This document shows positions 47,529 to 59,084 of a DNA stretch of 64,000 bases, one piece after another. Under the pieces are notes generated by a model that was not told the origin of the DNA, ran no database searches, and was given only the letters and a program-made list of their open reading frames with translations. The stretch lies in NCBI GenBank assembly GCA_027943335.1, contig BSBK01006342.1, positions 930,001 through 994,000 on the forward strand, read 5' to 3'. The number at the start of each line of letters is the position of its first letter. The stretch's first letter is position 1. Origin of the DNA: Chamaecyparis obtusa (taxonomy: Eukaryota > Streptophyta > Pinopsida > Cupressales > Cupressaceae). The position numbers and the translations under genes were made by a program.

Positions 47529-48860
47529 ATGGTTGTGACTACAGCTGCTAGAGGTCGTGGTAGAGGTTGTGCTGGTAACTATGGAAGGGATAGACAACCT
47601 AGCCCTTCTATGAGTGTTAGTCAGGAGAGTAACCACCAGCAATCTAGGGGTGAGGAGAGAGAGAATCATCAAGATGATCCTGATATGAGACAACTCTTGC
47701 AGGAAAAGCTAGATCATCTTGGTCGAGATCAGGGTAGAGTTGAGAAGAATGCTTCCCATCTTTCTCAGAGGAATGAGAGGGAGAGAGAGAGATCTAGGAG
47801 CCCTCCAAAGAGTAACTTCTCTATAGATCCTTCAGTTGTAGTAGAAAACCATATGAGAGACCTTATGAGGGGACGACCCATTCCCTTTGATGGGAAAGGT
47901 ACTCATCTTGAATCTGAGACTTGGCTCATAGCTTTAGAGCGAAGTTTTGCCATGCATCCCTTTAGTAGAAATACTAAAGCTTGATATGCAGTGACACAGC
48001 TCATAGATTTTGTAGTTGTATGGTGGAGGATAGAGGAGGAGAAGCTAGGTCTTCGGATGGATACAGTTACTTGGGAACTGTTTTTAGAGCATTTTTGAGA
48101 ACGTTTCCTATCTGATCAGTGGAGGAAACAAAGGGAAGATGAGTTTCATAATTTGAAACAACTGACTATGATGGTGAGTGAATATGAGTGCAAATTATTT
48201 GAGCTCAAATAGTATGCTGGATTTGGATAGATACGGCCTTGCTAGTCCAACACTTTGTTAGGGGATTGAATTCTTGCATCATTGGGAATGTTCTACTTTT
48301 TGAACCTACGACCCTTAAAGATGCGTCCATTAAGGCTACCCTTAAGGAAGCAAATCTTGCATTGGGTCATGGTAGTCAGAAAGGTGTTCAACCTAGTGAT
48401 TCCAAGGGGAATCAATCTTAGAAGAATGATAACCCTTCTACCTTTTCTCGAGGTAATCAGGATCAGCAGAAGAAGGGATTTTCTTATCTAGCTCAGGGTG
48501 GTGGTTCTTAGTCTAAGAACTTCTGTAATCATCAGCGTATCAAGAATCATTCTTATAGTCAGCCTGCTCAGAATCCTCAGCAGGAGGTTAGCAGAGGTAG
48601 TTTCTAGCAGTCTGTTGCACCATCCGTGGGGAAAGGTTTCAATGGAGATTGTTTCTCTTGTGGCCAATTCGTTCATAAGGCAAAAAAATGTCCCTAGCGT
48701 CCAGCTCAGCAGTCAAGATAGAGGCCGGCAGCTTCTGAGGCTATAGTTGGTGATGCTGGTAGGTCCCATAGGACTTTTGCAGTAGGATTTGTTCCTCAGA
48801 TTTTGGATCATAGGGTAGGAAAGGGTCCAATGGGACCTACTCAGTGATCCTTTGCTTAGA
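47529..48860 (+). pseudogene. gag: Ty3/gypsy gag (retrotransposon gag domain plus CCHC), disabled
   Basis: Start at the ATG at 47529, in a frame open to the TGA at 47982-47984. The N-terminus is Arg/Gly-rich, then Arg/Glu/Ser-rich. The retrotransposon-gag core follows: SETWLIALERSFAMHPFSR, a TGA, YAVTQLIDFVVVWW, and FLSDQWRKQREDEFHNLKQL (about 48108). A frameshift near 48235 leads to LVQHFVRGLNSCIIGNVLLF and a Gln/Ser-rich tail. The zinc knuckle CFSCGQFVHKAKKC is at 48650-48691. Several TAG stops fall at expected Gln positions. After RTFAVGFVPQI the coding signal fades, and no protease active site is seen before the PPT. It would form particles and package RNA. Confidence 0.85.
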
Positions 48861-48935
48861 TTTTAGTTGAGTGTAGTGTTGTTTATGGGACTTATGTTCC
48901 TATTTTCTTCATGGGCTTCCAAGAGTAAGCCTATT

Positions 48936-48950
48936 CCTAGGGGAGGTGGA
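48936..48950 (+). other. Polypurine tract
   Basis: CCTAGGGGAGGTGGA directly before the 3' LTR TGTAGTACC. The preceding GGCTTCCAAGAGTAAGCC matches the equivalent site in the other giant-LTR elements. Confidence 0.85.
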
Positions 48951-50530
48951 TGTAGTACCCCTCCATAGTTTTCTTTTATGTTCTCTTGCCAAACTCTTTT
49001 GGGCCACTTGTATGTGTGCTTCATTATTTCAGTATTATTATGATTATTCGATATGTCACTTTATGATGAATCTTTAATTAATGGATGGTTATGATGTTTT
49101 ATATTGATTCAATTATATGATGTGATGATGTTATATTTATTTTGAAATGTTATTTATAGTGATGGTTATACTTATCCCATACTTGCATGTGTATGGTGTT
49201 CATGTATGCTTTTATATTTCTGTTTGATGTGCTTGATGTGGTTGAGGGACGGAGTCATAGTTACTTGCTTGTGAGATCCACACGATTGGCCGATCCCCAC
49301 CATTGTCTATTATATTTCTATATATATGCACATGCTTGTCTCTTATGTAGGTTCGCAGGTACCGGCCATCGACTTCCCTGAATTGTCAGGATGAGCATGC
49401 CCTATCGCTAATCTCAATGGTAAAAGAGGGGATATAATATTCAGTTCCAAATCCTAACCTAAGCCAATTATTGTCCTAAAGTAGGGGACAAGATTCTATG
49501 TTTTCACCCTTCTAAACTCATCCATTTGGCAAGAATTTACACCTAAGTCCTGAGTTTGAGTGTGTGTCTATAGGTCTTTCTGATTCTTTGATTGTCGCGT
49601 TTGATGTGATTTCTATTTTTAGATCATGCTATTTTTAGCTGTGGCATAGTATTTTAAATGGTAATTAAATAAATGTTTTTATTTAATTATTATTTTATTG
49701 TATAGTTAATGCATAAATTAATTGGGAATTAATTTTATGCTAATTTTGAGTGTGGTTGAATTATTTAATTAATGTGAATTAATTAAATATCCTCACTTTT
49801 GAAATATTTAAATCTTGAAATTTAACCTTTGTTTAATTAAATATGTTTTATTAAATTGAAAGTTATTTTGGCATGTGTTAATTATGTTAACTAAATGTTC
49901 TAATTATTATTTAATTGAATGCATTATGTTGCACATTCATAATTGAATGGAATTGAATTAGTAATTCAAGTTTGGTTAAGTGCTTTTCAACAAAGGTCAA
50001 AGTGAAGAGGAGACTCTAGTTCAACTGAGACTGAACTGTGAACTGAAGTCCGTCTTCATGCAAAGCCCTTTTGATGTTGAGTTTATATTTTTGCATGTGA
50101 AAGGGGAATTCCTTTAAGTATTAGGGGTTTTGGCCATTATTGGGGTACACAGGTTTTGGAGGAGGAATTTTGGAGACAGATTGTGACAGATTTGGGAGAG
50201 ATTTTCGAAAGGCTTGGATTTTGTATTCTTCGTTCTGGTCATCTTCGAATCTATTAATTTGAGGTAGGTTTTGAAGTTTACTCTTGTTATTCCTTTTCAA
50301 ATCTTTGTAGAAAAGTGTGTCTTCATCATGCCTGTTGGATTTTTAATGTTGAAAAGTTTTGTATGTTATTGCAATGTGATTTAAATAGTTTTGCCAATCT
50401 ATTTTGCAATTTGTTGATTTTGAGGAATTTGTAGGAAGAGTTTTAGAAAAAACCCAATCAGACTAGGGTTTTGAGCTTATTGTAAAATTATTGGGGATTT
50501 TATAAATGTTGTGGTATAATCCTTATTGTG

Positions 50531-50533
<3 letters not shown>

Positions 50534-50611
<78 letters not shown>
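50534..50611. repeat. (AT)n microsatellite
   Basis: About 75 bp of AT dinucleotides in the 3' LTR; the same site in the 5' LTR (45352-45374) is much shorter. Confidence 0.97.
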
Positions 50612-50616
<5 letters not shown>

Positions 50617-50737
50617 AATTTGATAAAATATATATATGAATTGAAAAGCAATTTTATCAAAGTTTTTAAAAGTTTGCTAAGCGATTTATGATGAAAAGTT
50701 TATAATTTTAAATATTTTGTTTTGGGGCTTTTAAATA

Positions 50738-50908
50738 CCCCCCTCACCGTAGTGCGGGCCCTTTCGCACTGTCGGCGCAATACCTGGTGGTACTGACGCA
50801 CGACAGTCCCCGAGGGGGCTGTCGTGCATTAGCGCCATAGGCACTGGTGCACTAAGATATGTCTGAGCACGGCAGGGGACAGGGTACCCGCGGGTACCGC
50901 CGACTTTT
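50738..50908. repeat. GC-rich block with hairpins and a palindrome
   Basis: AGTGCG/CGCACT stem (50752-50771), a 30-nt hairpin with a 14-bp stem (50798-50827, GCACGACAG pairing with CTGTCGTGC) and a perfect 16-bp palindrome GGTACCCGCGGGTACC (50883-50898). The counterpart at 45470-45645 is partly degraded. Confidence 0.85.
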
Positions 50909-51418
50909 AATATATATTTTTTAAAAATTTGCGCTTTATTAAATATTAATAAATTAATTTTGGTTATTTCTTTTTAATGTTTAATTTAATTTTGTTAAAT
51001 GTTTTTAAAATAGTTTTTAAAAAATTTAAAAAAAAAATTTAAATTCATTTAGTTTATTTATTTAGAAATTAGTATAATTAAACTTTATTTTATTATTTAA
51101 AATTAATTCTTTTATAACTTAGTTTAGCCTTTTTTTTTTCTAAGTTGATTCTTTTGTATTGCTGAATAATTCTTGTGAGGTGAATAATTATAGACCTAGG
51201 TTTGTTCTTCAATTGTTTTATGATTGGTTTGTAAAGCTATTGAATATGAATTTCTATTTGATTAATTTTATATAACAATTTTTATGCCTTGGTCTATTAG
51301 TTTTGGATTCATTATTTTTAAGGGTTGTAGTCATCTTTTTTGGGATATCATCTAGAGGTGGGTTTGGGTTAACTTTATCTGTCATGTTTGGTTGCCATGC
51401 ATATTATGTGGTGTTGGT

Positions 51419-51423
51419 GAACT
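51419..51423. repeat. Target-site duplication GAACT (left)
   Basis: GAACT precedes the LTR TG at 51424; the exact copy is at 62777-62781. Confidence 0.93.
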
Positions 51424-54400
51424 TGTAATAACCTCTCCGATAATTATACTTGGACTCTTTGATTTGGACATTACATTATGATGGTTAGAGCTATGTATTC
51501 TCATTTATGTTTATGATGATGATATGCTTATCATATATTTAGACATACTCAGTTATAATTATTGTTTATTGTTTATGAAATTGGAAATCATTTATCTTGT
51601 ATATGCTTATGAAGATTTAAGGAGCTAACCCAAGGATTTGGAAGCTAACCATTATATATATGTGATTCCTCATGTTTTATATATATGTGATTCCTCATGT
51701 TTTATGTATATGTGATTGATGTGTTTCATGACTCAGGACGAAGTCGTAGTTACTCACTTAGTTGAGGTCCACACGATGTATCGATCCTAGTCATCTGTTT
51801 GCAAATGCCTTATTTTATATATCTATGCACATGTATCTCTTCTCAGTGATGCAGGCTTGCAGGTACCGGGCATCGTCTCCACCTGGTCCCACAGGTTTGA
51901 GCGAGCCCTCAAAATCCTTGATCATTGTTGTTGTTACGAAGATATCACCAAGGTTCCATGAGAAGGAACTCAACCTCTAACCCTTTTGACCTTTAGGCGG
52001 GGAGTTCTTGAGTCAATCCCTTGTGTTGTTGATATATCATTGTGTATAACAGTTTGTTAGATTATGGTGATCTTGTTTCTTGTTCTTGTCCCTTTCATTT
52101 TAGGAGACTAAGGTTTGGATATGGTAGCTTTAATTGTTCTTAATAATATGATCGATTGTTGCTCGTAGATAATTTATTTCATGCGAGTATTGAATGTTGT
52201 GCTTAATTTCACTAATCTTGTTAAACCATCTTGTGTTAGTGATCACCACATATATATATATAATATATATAAATATATATATCCTAATTTTACTTTGTAT
52301 GGAATATGATTTATTATTTGATTGGATAATAATATTTTATAATACCATAATAATAAGATTTTTATGATATTAATAATAACATTGTTTTTAATAATATGAT
52401 ATTAATAATATTATTATTTTTAATAATATTATAATAATATATATACACATAAGCATATGGGTGCACACATATGCCTATGGTTGCATATATATATTTAATA
52501 AATATTAGTGTGTGAAAGTAATTGTATTTTAAATTATAATAATAAATAAATTATTTACTTAAAGGATTAATTATTATATGGTAAAACTTTTACCATAGCT
52601 TTAGTAAATATGGTGATAAGTAATAATAGTAATAAATTATTTCATTTTCCTTAAATAAAGAAAAATAACATTAGTTTATTAATATTTATGAGGCTCTCAT
52701 ATTAGATTTTATTATTAATAATATTGAATTAGCTATTCCCTTCCCGTGAATGGCTTTAATGAATAAATTAAATCCTAAACTATAAACTATCTTTTGGTTG
52801 GGATGGTTACAATGGTTGATTTTCCCGTGCAACCGATCCTTCAACCTATTTACAGGAGAGATATTTGAAGGATAGGGAGGTTGGCTGAAAGGGAGACTCA
52901 AGAAATTGGATGATTGCTTTGAGAGGATATTGTATTTAGGGAGGGTTTTTGGCTGGATTATTCATAGGAGAATTGATCTTAATTTTAGGATATCATTATT
53001 GATTATTTTATATTTGGAAAAGGTGGTGTCTGCAATCGGAAGGCTTTGGTGGAGTGCTGGAAGTAGGCCAAGTTGATTGATTCCTCCTTCTTCAATGCTT
53101 GTCTTCTCCGGAATCCAGGTAGGAGCTATCCTACAGGATGCTCCTCCTTATTTGATTTGTGTGATTGTTTTGTTCTGTATTTGTGGTTGCTTCACATGTA
53201 CAGGAAATATGAATAATATATTATTATATTGTATTATGTTTGTTTTTCCTGTGTGAAGGGACTTAGGAGAAAGGATAGATATATAGTAAATATTTTATTG
53301 TACAAATGATTATTTATTCTTTTGTGTGTTATTATATTTTCTGTGAAGCTATATTGTTTGTTTACTTGCTGGAAAATATAGGCTGTGATTTAGATTGCGA
53401 ACTATGTATCTACTCTTGCCTACTCTCTAGGAAAAAGATAGTATCATTAATTGTATGTACACAAACCTAGAGAAATACAAACTATCCTATTATTTTTAAT
53501 AATAATAAAATTCATCAACACAAGATCAAATCTATTCAAACAATAATCTTATCTATGACTATCCTAACATGACAGATATCTGCCCTCTAGATAGACCCAT
53601 ACTCAGATGTCTATAACTTTTTATTCAGATCAAAAATCCTCAATCGCTCCAGTGAGGATGGGTGTAATTAAGTTTTGTAAAACATATATGAAGCTCTTAA
53701 AGATCCAACGGTTGGTTTGAAAGTTATAGCCCCGGCACTGAGGGTCATTTTTTCTGATACTGTATTGTTCGTCAATCAGTGATCTCTATTTTTAATCTCT
53801 TGTATATATCTGCATCCAAAAACTTAATAACACATACTTATATATTAATATGCTTCTCTCATAATCCATAATAACCAAATAAATTGAAGAGCCTATGTGC
53901 TCATTAAAGCTTCAAAACAATTGATCGATTGCACCAAATCAATAACAAGAATAGTCAATGTAAATGATGACTTCCTCTGTTCAAAACCTCATAAAAATAA
54001 ATAAAACCTGTATAGAAATGGTTAATAATAGAAACTAATATTATATAAATCCATTTAAAATCTCATTTTCATTGGAATGGAGTTTTTCTTTAAATACAAA
54101 GGGGTTGGCTATACCCTCATGGTAGAGAACACGAAAGTTGTAAAGCTTTTCATTTGTATTCAAAGAAAACTTTATTTCCCTCTCTCTTCCACACACCAAA
54201 CCCTCTAAAAATATCTCCAAATTTGAGTGTTATATGTCTATGATGTTTTGGTAAGGGTAGGAAACCTAGCTTGTCACTTAGAGTTTCCACCTAGCCTTAG
54301 AACTTTTTGGGAAAGGGTTTGTACTTTAATTTTATTTTCAGCTGTTATTTGGGAAAGGTTACTCCAACCCTAGGTACGGCCTAGATATCACTTCCTTGTG

Positions 54401-55143
54401 GACCTTGGTGTTATCTCGTAGCACGGTGGAGTGGATCTTTGTGGATCCACGTGGTTGGGTGGTGATTCTTTTCGAGGTATTGTTCGTGTTTGTGCTATTC
54501 ATGGAGCATCAGAAGTTGTTGAAGATATTTCTCACTATTTTTCATGTTTTATCTTAGAAAGAAAATTGCAAAAATATTGTAAAGTGTGATTCATATTCAT
54601 GTAATCCTATAAGGCCTTGTATAGTAGAAGATATATTGTAAGCATTCATGTAATTGGGAAGGGTATATCTAGGAAAATTATGAGAATGAAAGTCAATATT
54701 TATTATTGTTGTTGGAAGCAAAGTTGCATGTTTCTTATTACTATTGTTCAAGAAAAGTTAGTAAAATAAATGTGTTAATTTCATATGAGAAATAGTTTAA
54801 CTCCTAGATAAATTCTTTTGCAAAGATTATGCTTTAAATGTTTATGAAATAAGGTTTAGGGAATATTGATGGAATCAATTTGGTTAGTAATCAAATGATA
54901 GCATTTATATTTCTCTCTAAAGAATTTCTAAGGTTATGCTTTAAGAGTTAGTACACTTAATGATCTTAAAATAATTATAAATGTACTATAAGGGAACCTT
55001 GGAAGGAATGTAAGTTAAATGATGTTTATGGATTGTTCATGCAAATCTTTTAAAGTTCAAAAATTTTCATAATTCGTTACTTAGGTTTTCTTTTCTAAAG
55101 AGAATCTTTGTTCTCTTTCCTGGTTCCCTTGCAGGGCATGACA
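51424..55143 (+). repeat. 5' LTR of the nested LARD-like element
   Basis: Contains the conserved LTR core (51735-51895), a tandem duplication of about 28 bp (around 51656-51712, single in the 3' LTR), AT-rich blocks near 52250-52450 and a leader-like segment (54060-54480). Ends GGGCATGACA. Confidence 0.93.
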
Positions 55144-55147
55144 TCTT

Positions 55148-55159
55148 TGGTATCAGAGC
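55148..55159 (+). other. Primer-binding site (initiator tRNA-Met type)
   Basis: TGGTATCAGAGC begins four bases after the LTR end. Confidence 0.93.
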
Positions 55160-58100
55160 ACTAGGTTTCCACACTGGGACTCTTAGCTCACTTATTGCTT
55201 AGTACTTTGCATAGTTTTATTTTGGTTTTTCATCATAATACATGATCCTAAATATAGGAACTATGTTCTTGGTATTCATGCTATAGTGTACCCATGCTTC
55301 TATGGTTAGGTTGTCTTACATAAATTACTTCTATTTTTTTCATTCTAAATATAATGAATGAGCCTCCTGAATACTTTCATAGACAGTGGATATCTTTCTA
55401 ATAATAAATGTTAATGAATTCCACATGTTTCATATCACCCTTTTGTTGTACTCCTAGAAAGACTCAAATTAGTATTACAAGTTATTTTGTACCATAAGTG
55501 TTGTCAGTAACCAAGCATATCTCCTCTAAAACTTGTCATCACAAGTGCTTGTTATAGCGATTATAGGTTGCTTGATTGAGTTGAAAAGGCTTAACACCGT
55601 ATTCTATTTTAAATATCATAATAGCTATGTGTGACCAAGGAATTTAGTTAATGATGTTACTATGGTAGTTCTCCTTATTATAGATGAAAATGATGAAGTT
55701 ACCACATACATATTATAGGCTATTGTAAGGACTAAAATATTGTGTCTCTCTCTTTCTTTTTCCCTATTTTAGAATAGAATTGAAAAACAAATCCTTGTAC
55801 AAAACATGAATTTAGGACCTTATTAATTATGTTTCAACATTGGAATTATTGGGTAATCCTTTTGGGTCATGTTGTTGTTGAAGAATTACTAATAGTGGGG
55901 AACATCTGCTAAATTAGCATTGTGAGTATTTCTCTTTGGATTTATATGCAAATGATAATGAGACATGATGCATGATTGATTTTATTTTTATAACACTTGA
56001 ATGTTTACATGAAATTACATTAGGGTTATTTGATAATAATAACCACAAATTGAAAATAAAATATCTCTTCTCTATTCATGGTGAATGACCATCAAATGAT
56101 GTTATCTATATAAAGTTAAAATACGATTTAATTTTTTTGATGCTGGAAATTCATGGCTAAAAGACCTAAGGTCCATCTGTGACCATAAGCCTACGTAGGG
56201 ATTAACCATAGAGATGAAATTAGGAGTTTTTCATAATGAAAGGAATATGTGTTCTTTTGGTACAATTATTGAAGGAATAGGTAGGGATGATATAATATTT
56301 TCTTGACTATCTTTCTGAAATTATTTGTTCTTGACTTGGTGAATAGGTAATATTTAGATGAAATATGAGTGCTATGGTAAGTCCAGTAATGATGCGATTA
56401 TCCTCCCCAAATTTCAATATTAGGGAATTGAGAATTCAATGTATTTCCTTATGAGTATTGAAGTCATTATGTTAGTGAAAACTAGTGTCTTGAAATGTCT
56501 ATATGGTGTGTTGTGTCTTTATTGGAGGGATTTACCATGTGAAATGAAAGTACCTAGCTAATTCATTTGTTTGAAAGGATGATACTTGGTCCACTCTTAG
56601 TGTCCCTGATTGGGTGAAAAGTAAATGTCCATAATGGTTTATAATGATTAGTTGTGAATTTATTATGTGACTAATAAATGTACATAGTACAAGTTTATTG
56701 TTTCCTTTCCTTAATTAAAACAAATATGTGTTGATTCAATGATTCTTGAAGAAATATAGTGTATCATTTTTTTTCTTGTGCCTTATTTTATATAAGTTAA
56801 AGTCATCTTGAAAATAGATGTTATTATGGGAATGGCAGAGATTGATATGTGTACATTTGATATTGGCATATGCCCATGAGGAGGTGAAATGTGATTAAGT
56901 ATGTCATTGGTATTTTTATACCAGGTAGACAAAGTGAGTTGTGAAAATAAAATAAATTGGAATATATGGATACTATGTGATGTTATTGTGTACTTCCTTG
57001 TAAATGTGATAAAACCAATGCCAGTGCTTATGTTGGGTGTTGTGTCTAACCAGTAATTATTTGAGTTCCATGGAGTGGTGCAATATAAGTACCATCCATG
57101 GAAGTTATGTTTGGATAAGGGTATGGGAGAACCATACCATTCATGTGTTGCCTTCTTGTTTGTCACCCTACTGAGTGCCAACCCATGAGTGTTGGTAATT
57201 TAGTATGTGGAGGGGTAGTAGTAGCACCATTTCCTCAGGTATTTATGTGGCGTACGTATAATGGTGGTGCGAAGTGACCTTAGCTTCCACTACTCGAGGG
57301 AAAAGAGTAAACTATGCTTCCCCTTATGATGAACCTAAACATTTGGTTCATACGTGTTTATCCTAATTCCCACAGTTCTTGAGCACAATACCAGTACTTG
57401 ATATGAGCCTCTAAGAGGAGATATATGATTTATGGATATGTACATTTCTATGTGGTCCAGCATGTGGAGGGAGATTTTGTTAGCCCATGCTATGATGGAT
57501 ACCATATTCGCACATGTTTCCACATGATCCAATGAATATGATGCCACGCCCCACTATTGTTCGGACATAGTGTGAGATGATGATGCCGTGTTGCTGATGG
57601 TAGCGAGCCGAGCTTGAGAACATGATGCCAGGTACATGATTATGTGAAGGCGCAGTATATGTATGTATTTTGTTTCCTACTTGATGCAGAGTATATTGGT
57701 GATACTTGCATGCTTGTAGAGGGGCACCCATGGATGCTCGGTTTGTAGACGCGATAGGCATATGGGTAGGCCCAAGCCATGTATACCTCTGGCTATGATG
57801 ATGATCTATGAGAGACATCATTATGCATAGTGTGTCCTATGTGTGCCTATCCCACAAGGAACACTACCATGCGACATACGACCAGAGTGTGCTTACTCCA
57901 CTTGGTGTATGGTCATGCGGGGTGGGTTGGCATGCTAATTCTGCACCATCTGATGCAGGGGTGTTGCCGAGGTGAGCCCCCTATGCCATGTGGGTAGTGT
58001 TGCCCGGGCCCAACCACATGAAGGGCTATTGTGATAGCTAGACGTTGTTCCCTCCTTCCTCGTGAGGTGACTAGATATAGTCACACAGTGATGTGATGTG

Positions 58101-59084
58101 CAATTTATGATGAATTTCTTTTATCTTCAGTTGTGTAGACCAACAGTTTTATTATCTTTTTCTATAATAGTTTAGCCAAGACTTATGAAATGTATCTTGG
58201 ATTCTTCTTATGTTATTGTTGAGATTGATAATTCTATTTAGTTTTATTATTATTATTGAGCTTTGATGGCTAAACTATCTTCTTTTGTAATGTTGGTCTT
58301 GTGTTGTGTTGTGATTCCTCACTAAGGACACATGAGGCAGACTTGGTGAGTGTATACGAGGAAGTAGACGCAGGGAACCCTTGAGGATGGGGGTAGGTGA
58401 GGCTGTTATGCAGCTAGTATCCACTGCCTTCCTATGTGTGGTGTTTGTTCCTTGGAGGCTAACCACCTTACACAAACAAGGGATATGACACGTGGACTTG
58501 TATGGAGGGTCTTGATGACAAAGGCCCGAGATACCATCAAGCCACTATGTGAGGTATTGATTATGGATTTTGGATATAGATGAGACTGGTATTGTATCCC
58601 GGAGTGAGAGCTTGTCTAGAGAGGCATATCCACTCCTGATCCTTGTGATGTGTAATCCTAGTGATGTGGACTGATATGATTGTTTATGAGGCACATTTGG
58701 ATATGCTCAATGTTTTATATTAGATTGAAATATATTGTTGTGTGGATGCAAGTAAAAATTTGATTTGCATGTATTAAAAGAGAAGGAATTTGTAACACCT
58801 TCATATGTTTTAAGGAAAATTGAGTGGTTAAAGCTAGGGAAAATTCTATTCATACTGATATTTGATCAAGTTGAAGTTATCCTTGTTGGTAATAGTTAAA
58901 TTGATTGGGATATATATTTTATGCTTAACCATATTATGAGGATTATTTTCTATATAGTGTATAGATTCAAGGATTAGTTATGTATGTGATATTAGTTAAA
59001 ATATATTTAAGAGATAATGTTTAATGTATTTCCATTTCTAACTTGCTGACTTCCAGGAATAAGTCTCATCTTAGGGGGGGAGGA
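55160..59084 (+). other. Internal region of the nested LARD-like element, no recognised genes
   Basis: No gag, pol or other protein family is seen on either strand; the longest frames (up to about 130 codons, minus strand) lack motifs. The part 57200-58660 is clearly richer in GC than its surroundings. The region ends in a GACTTCCAGGAATAAG segment plus the purine tract, the same junction type as in the other giant-LTR elements. Confidence 0.75.

Larger units (their letters stand above)
48951..51423 (+). repeat. 3' LTR of the gag-only element, left part
   Basis: Matches the first 2.4 kb of the 5' LTR. It includes an (AT)n tract (50534-50611), longer than in the 5' LTR, and the GC-rich hairpin block (50738-50908). 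It is cut at GAACT (51419-51423) by the nested element and resumes at 62782. Confidence 0.92.

Noticed and set aside
50506..50691. ORF with an Ile-Tyr repeat
   Set aside because: Translation of the (AT)n microsatellite.
56783..57181. Minus-strand ORF of 132 codons in the nested LARD-like element
   Set aside because: No recognisable motif, no partner frames and no sign of coding bias; kept as non-coding.
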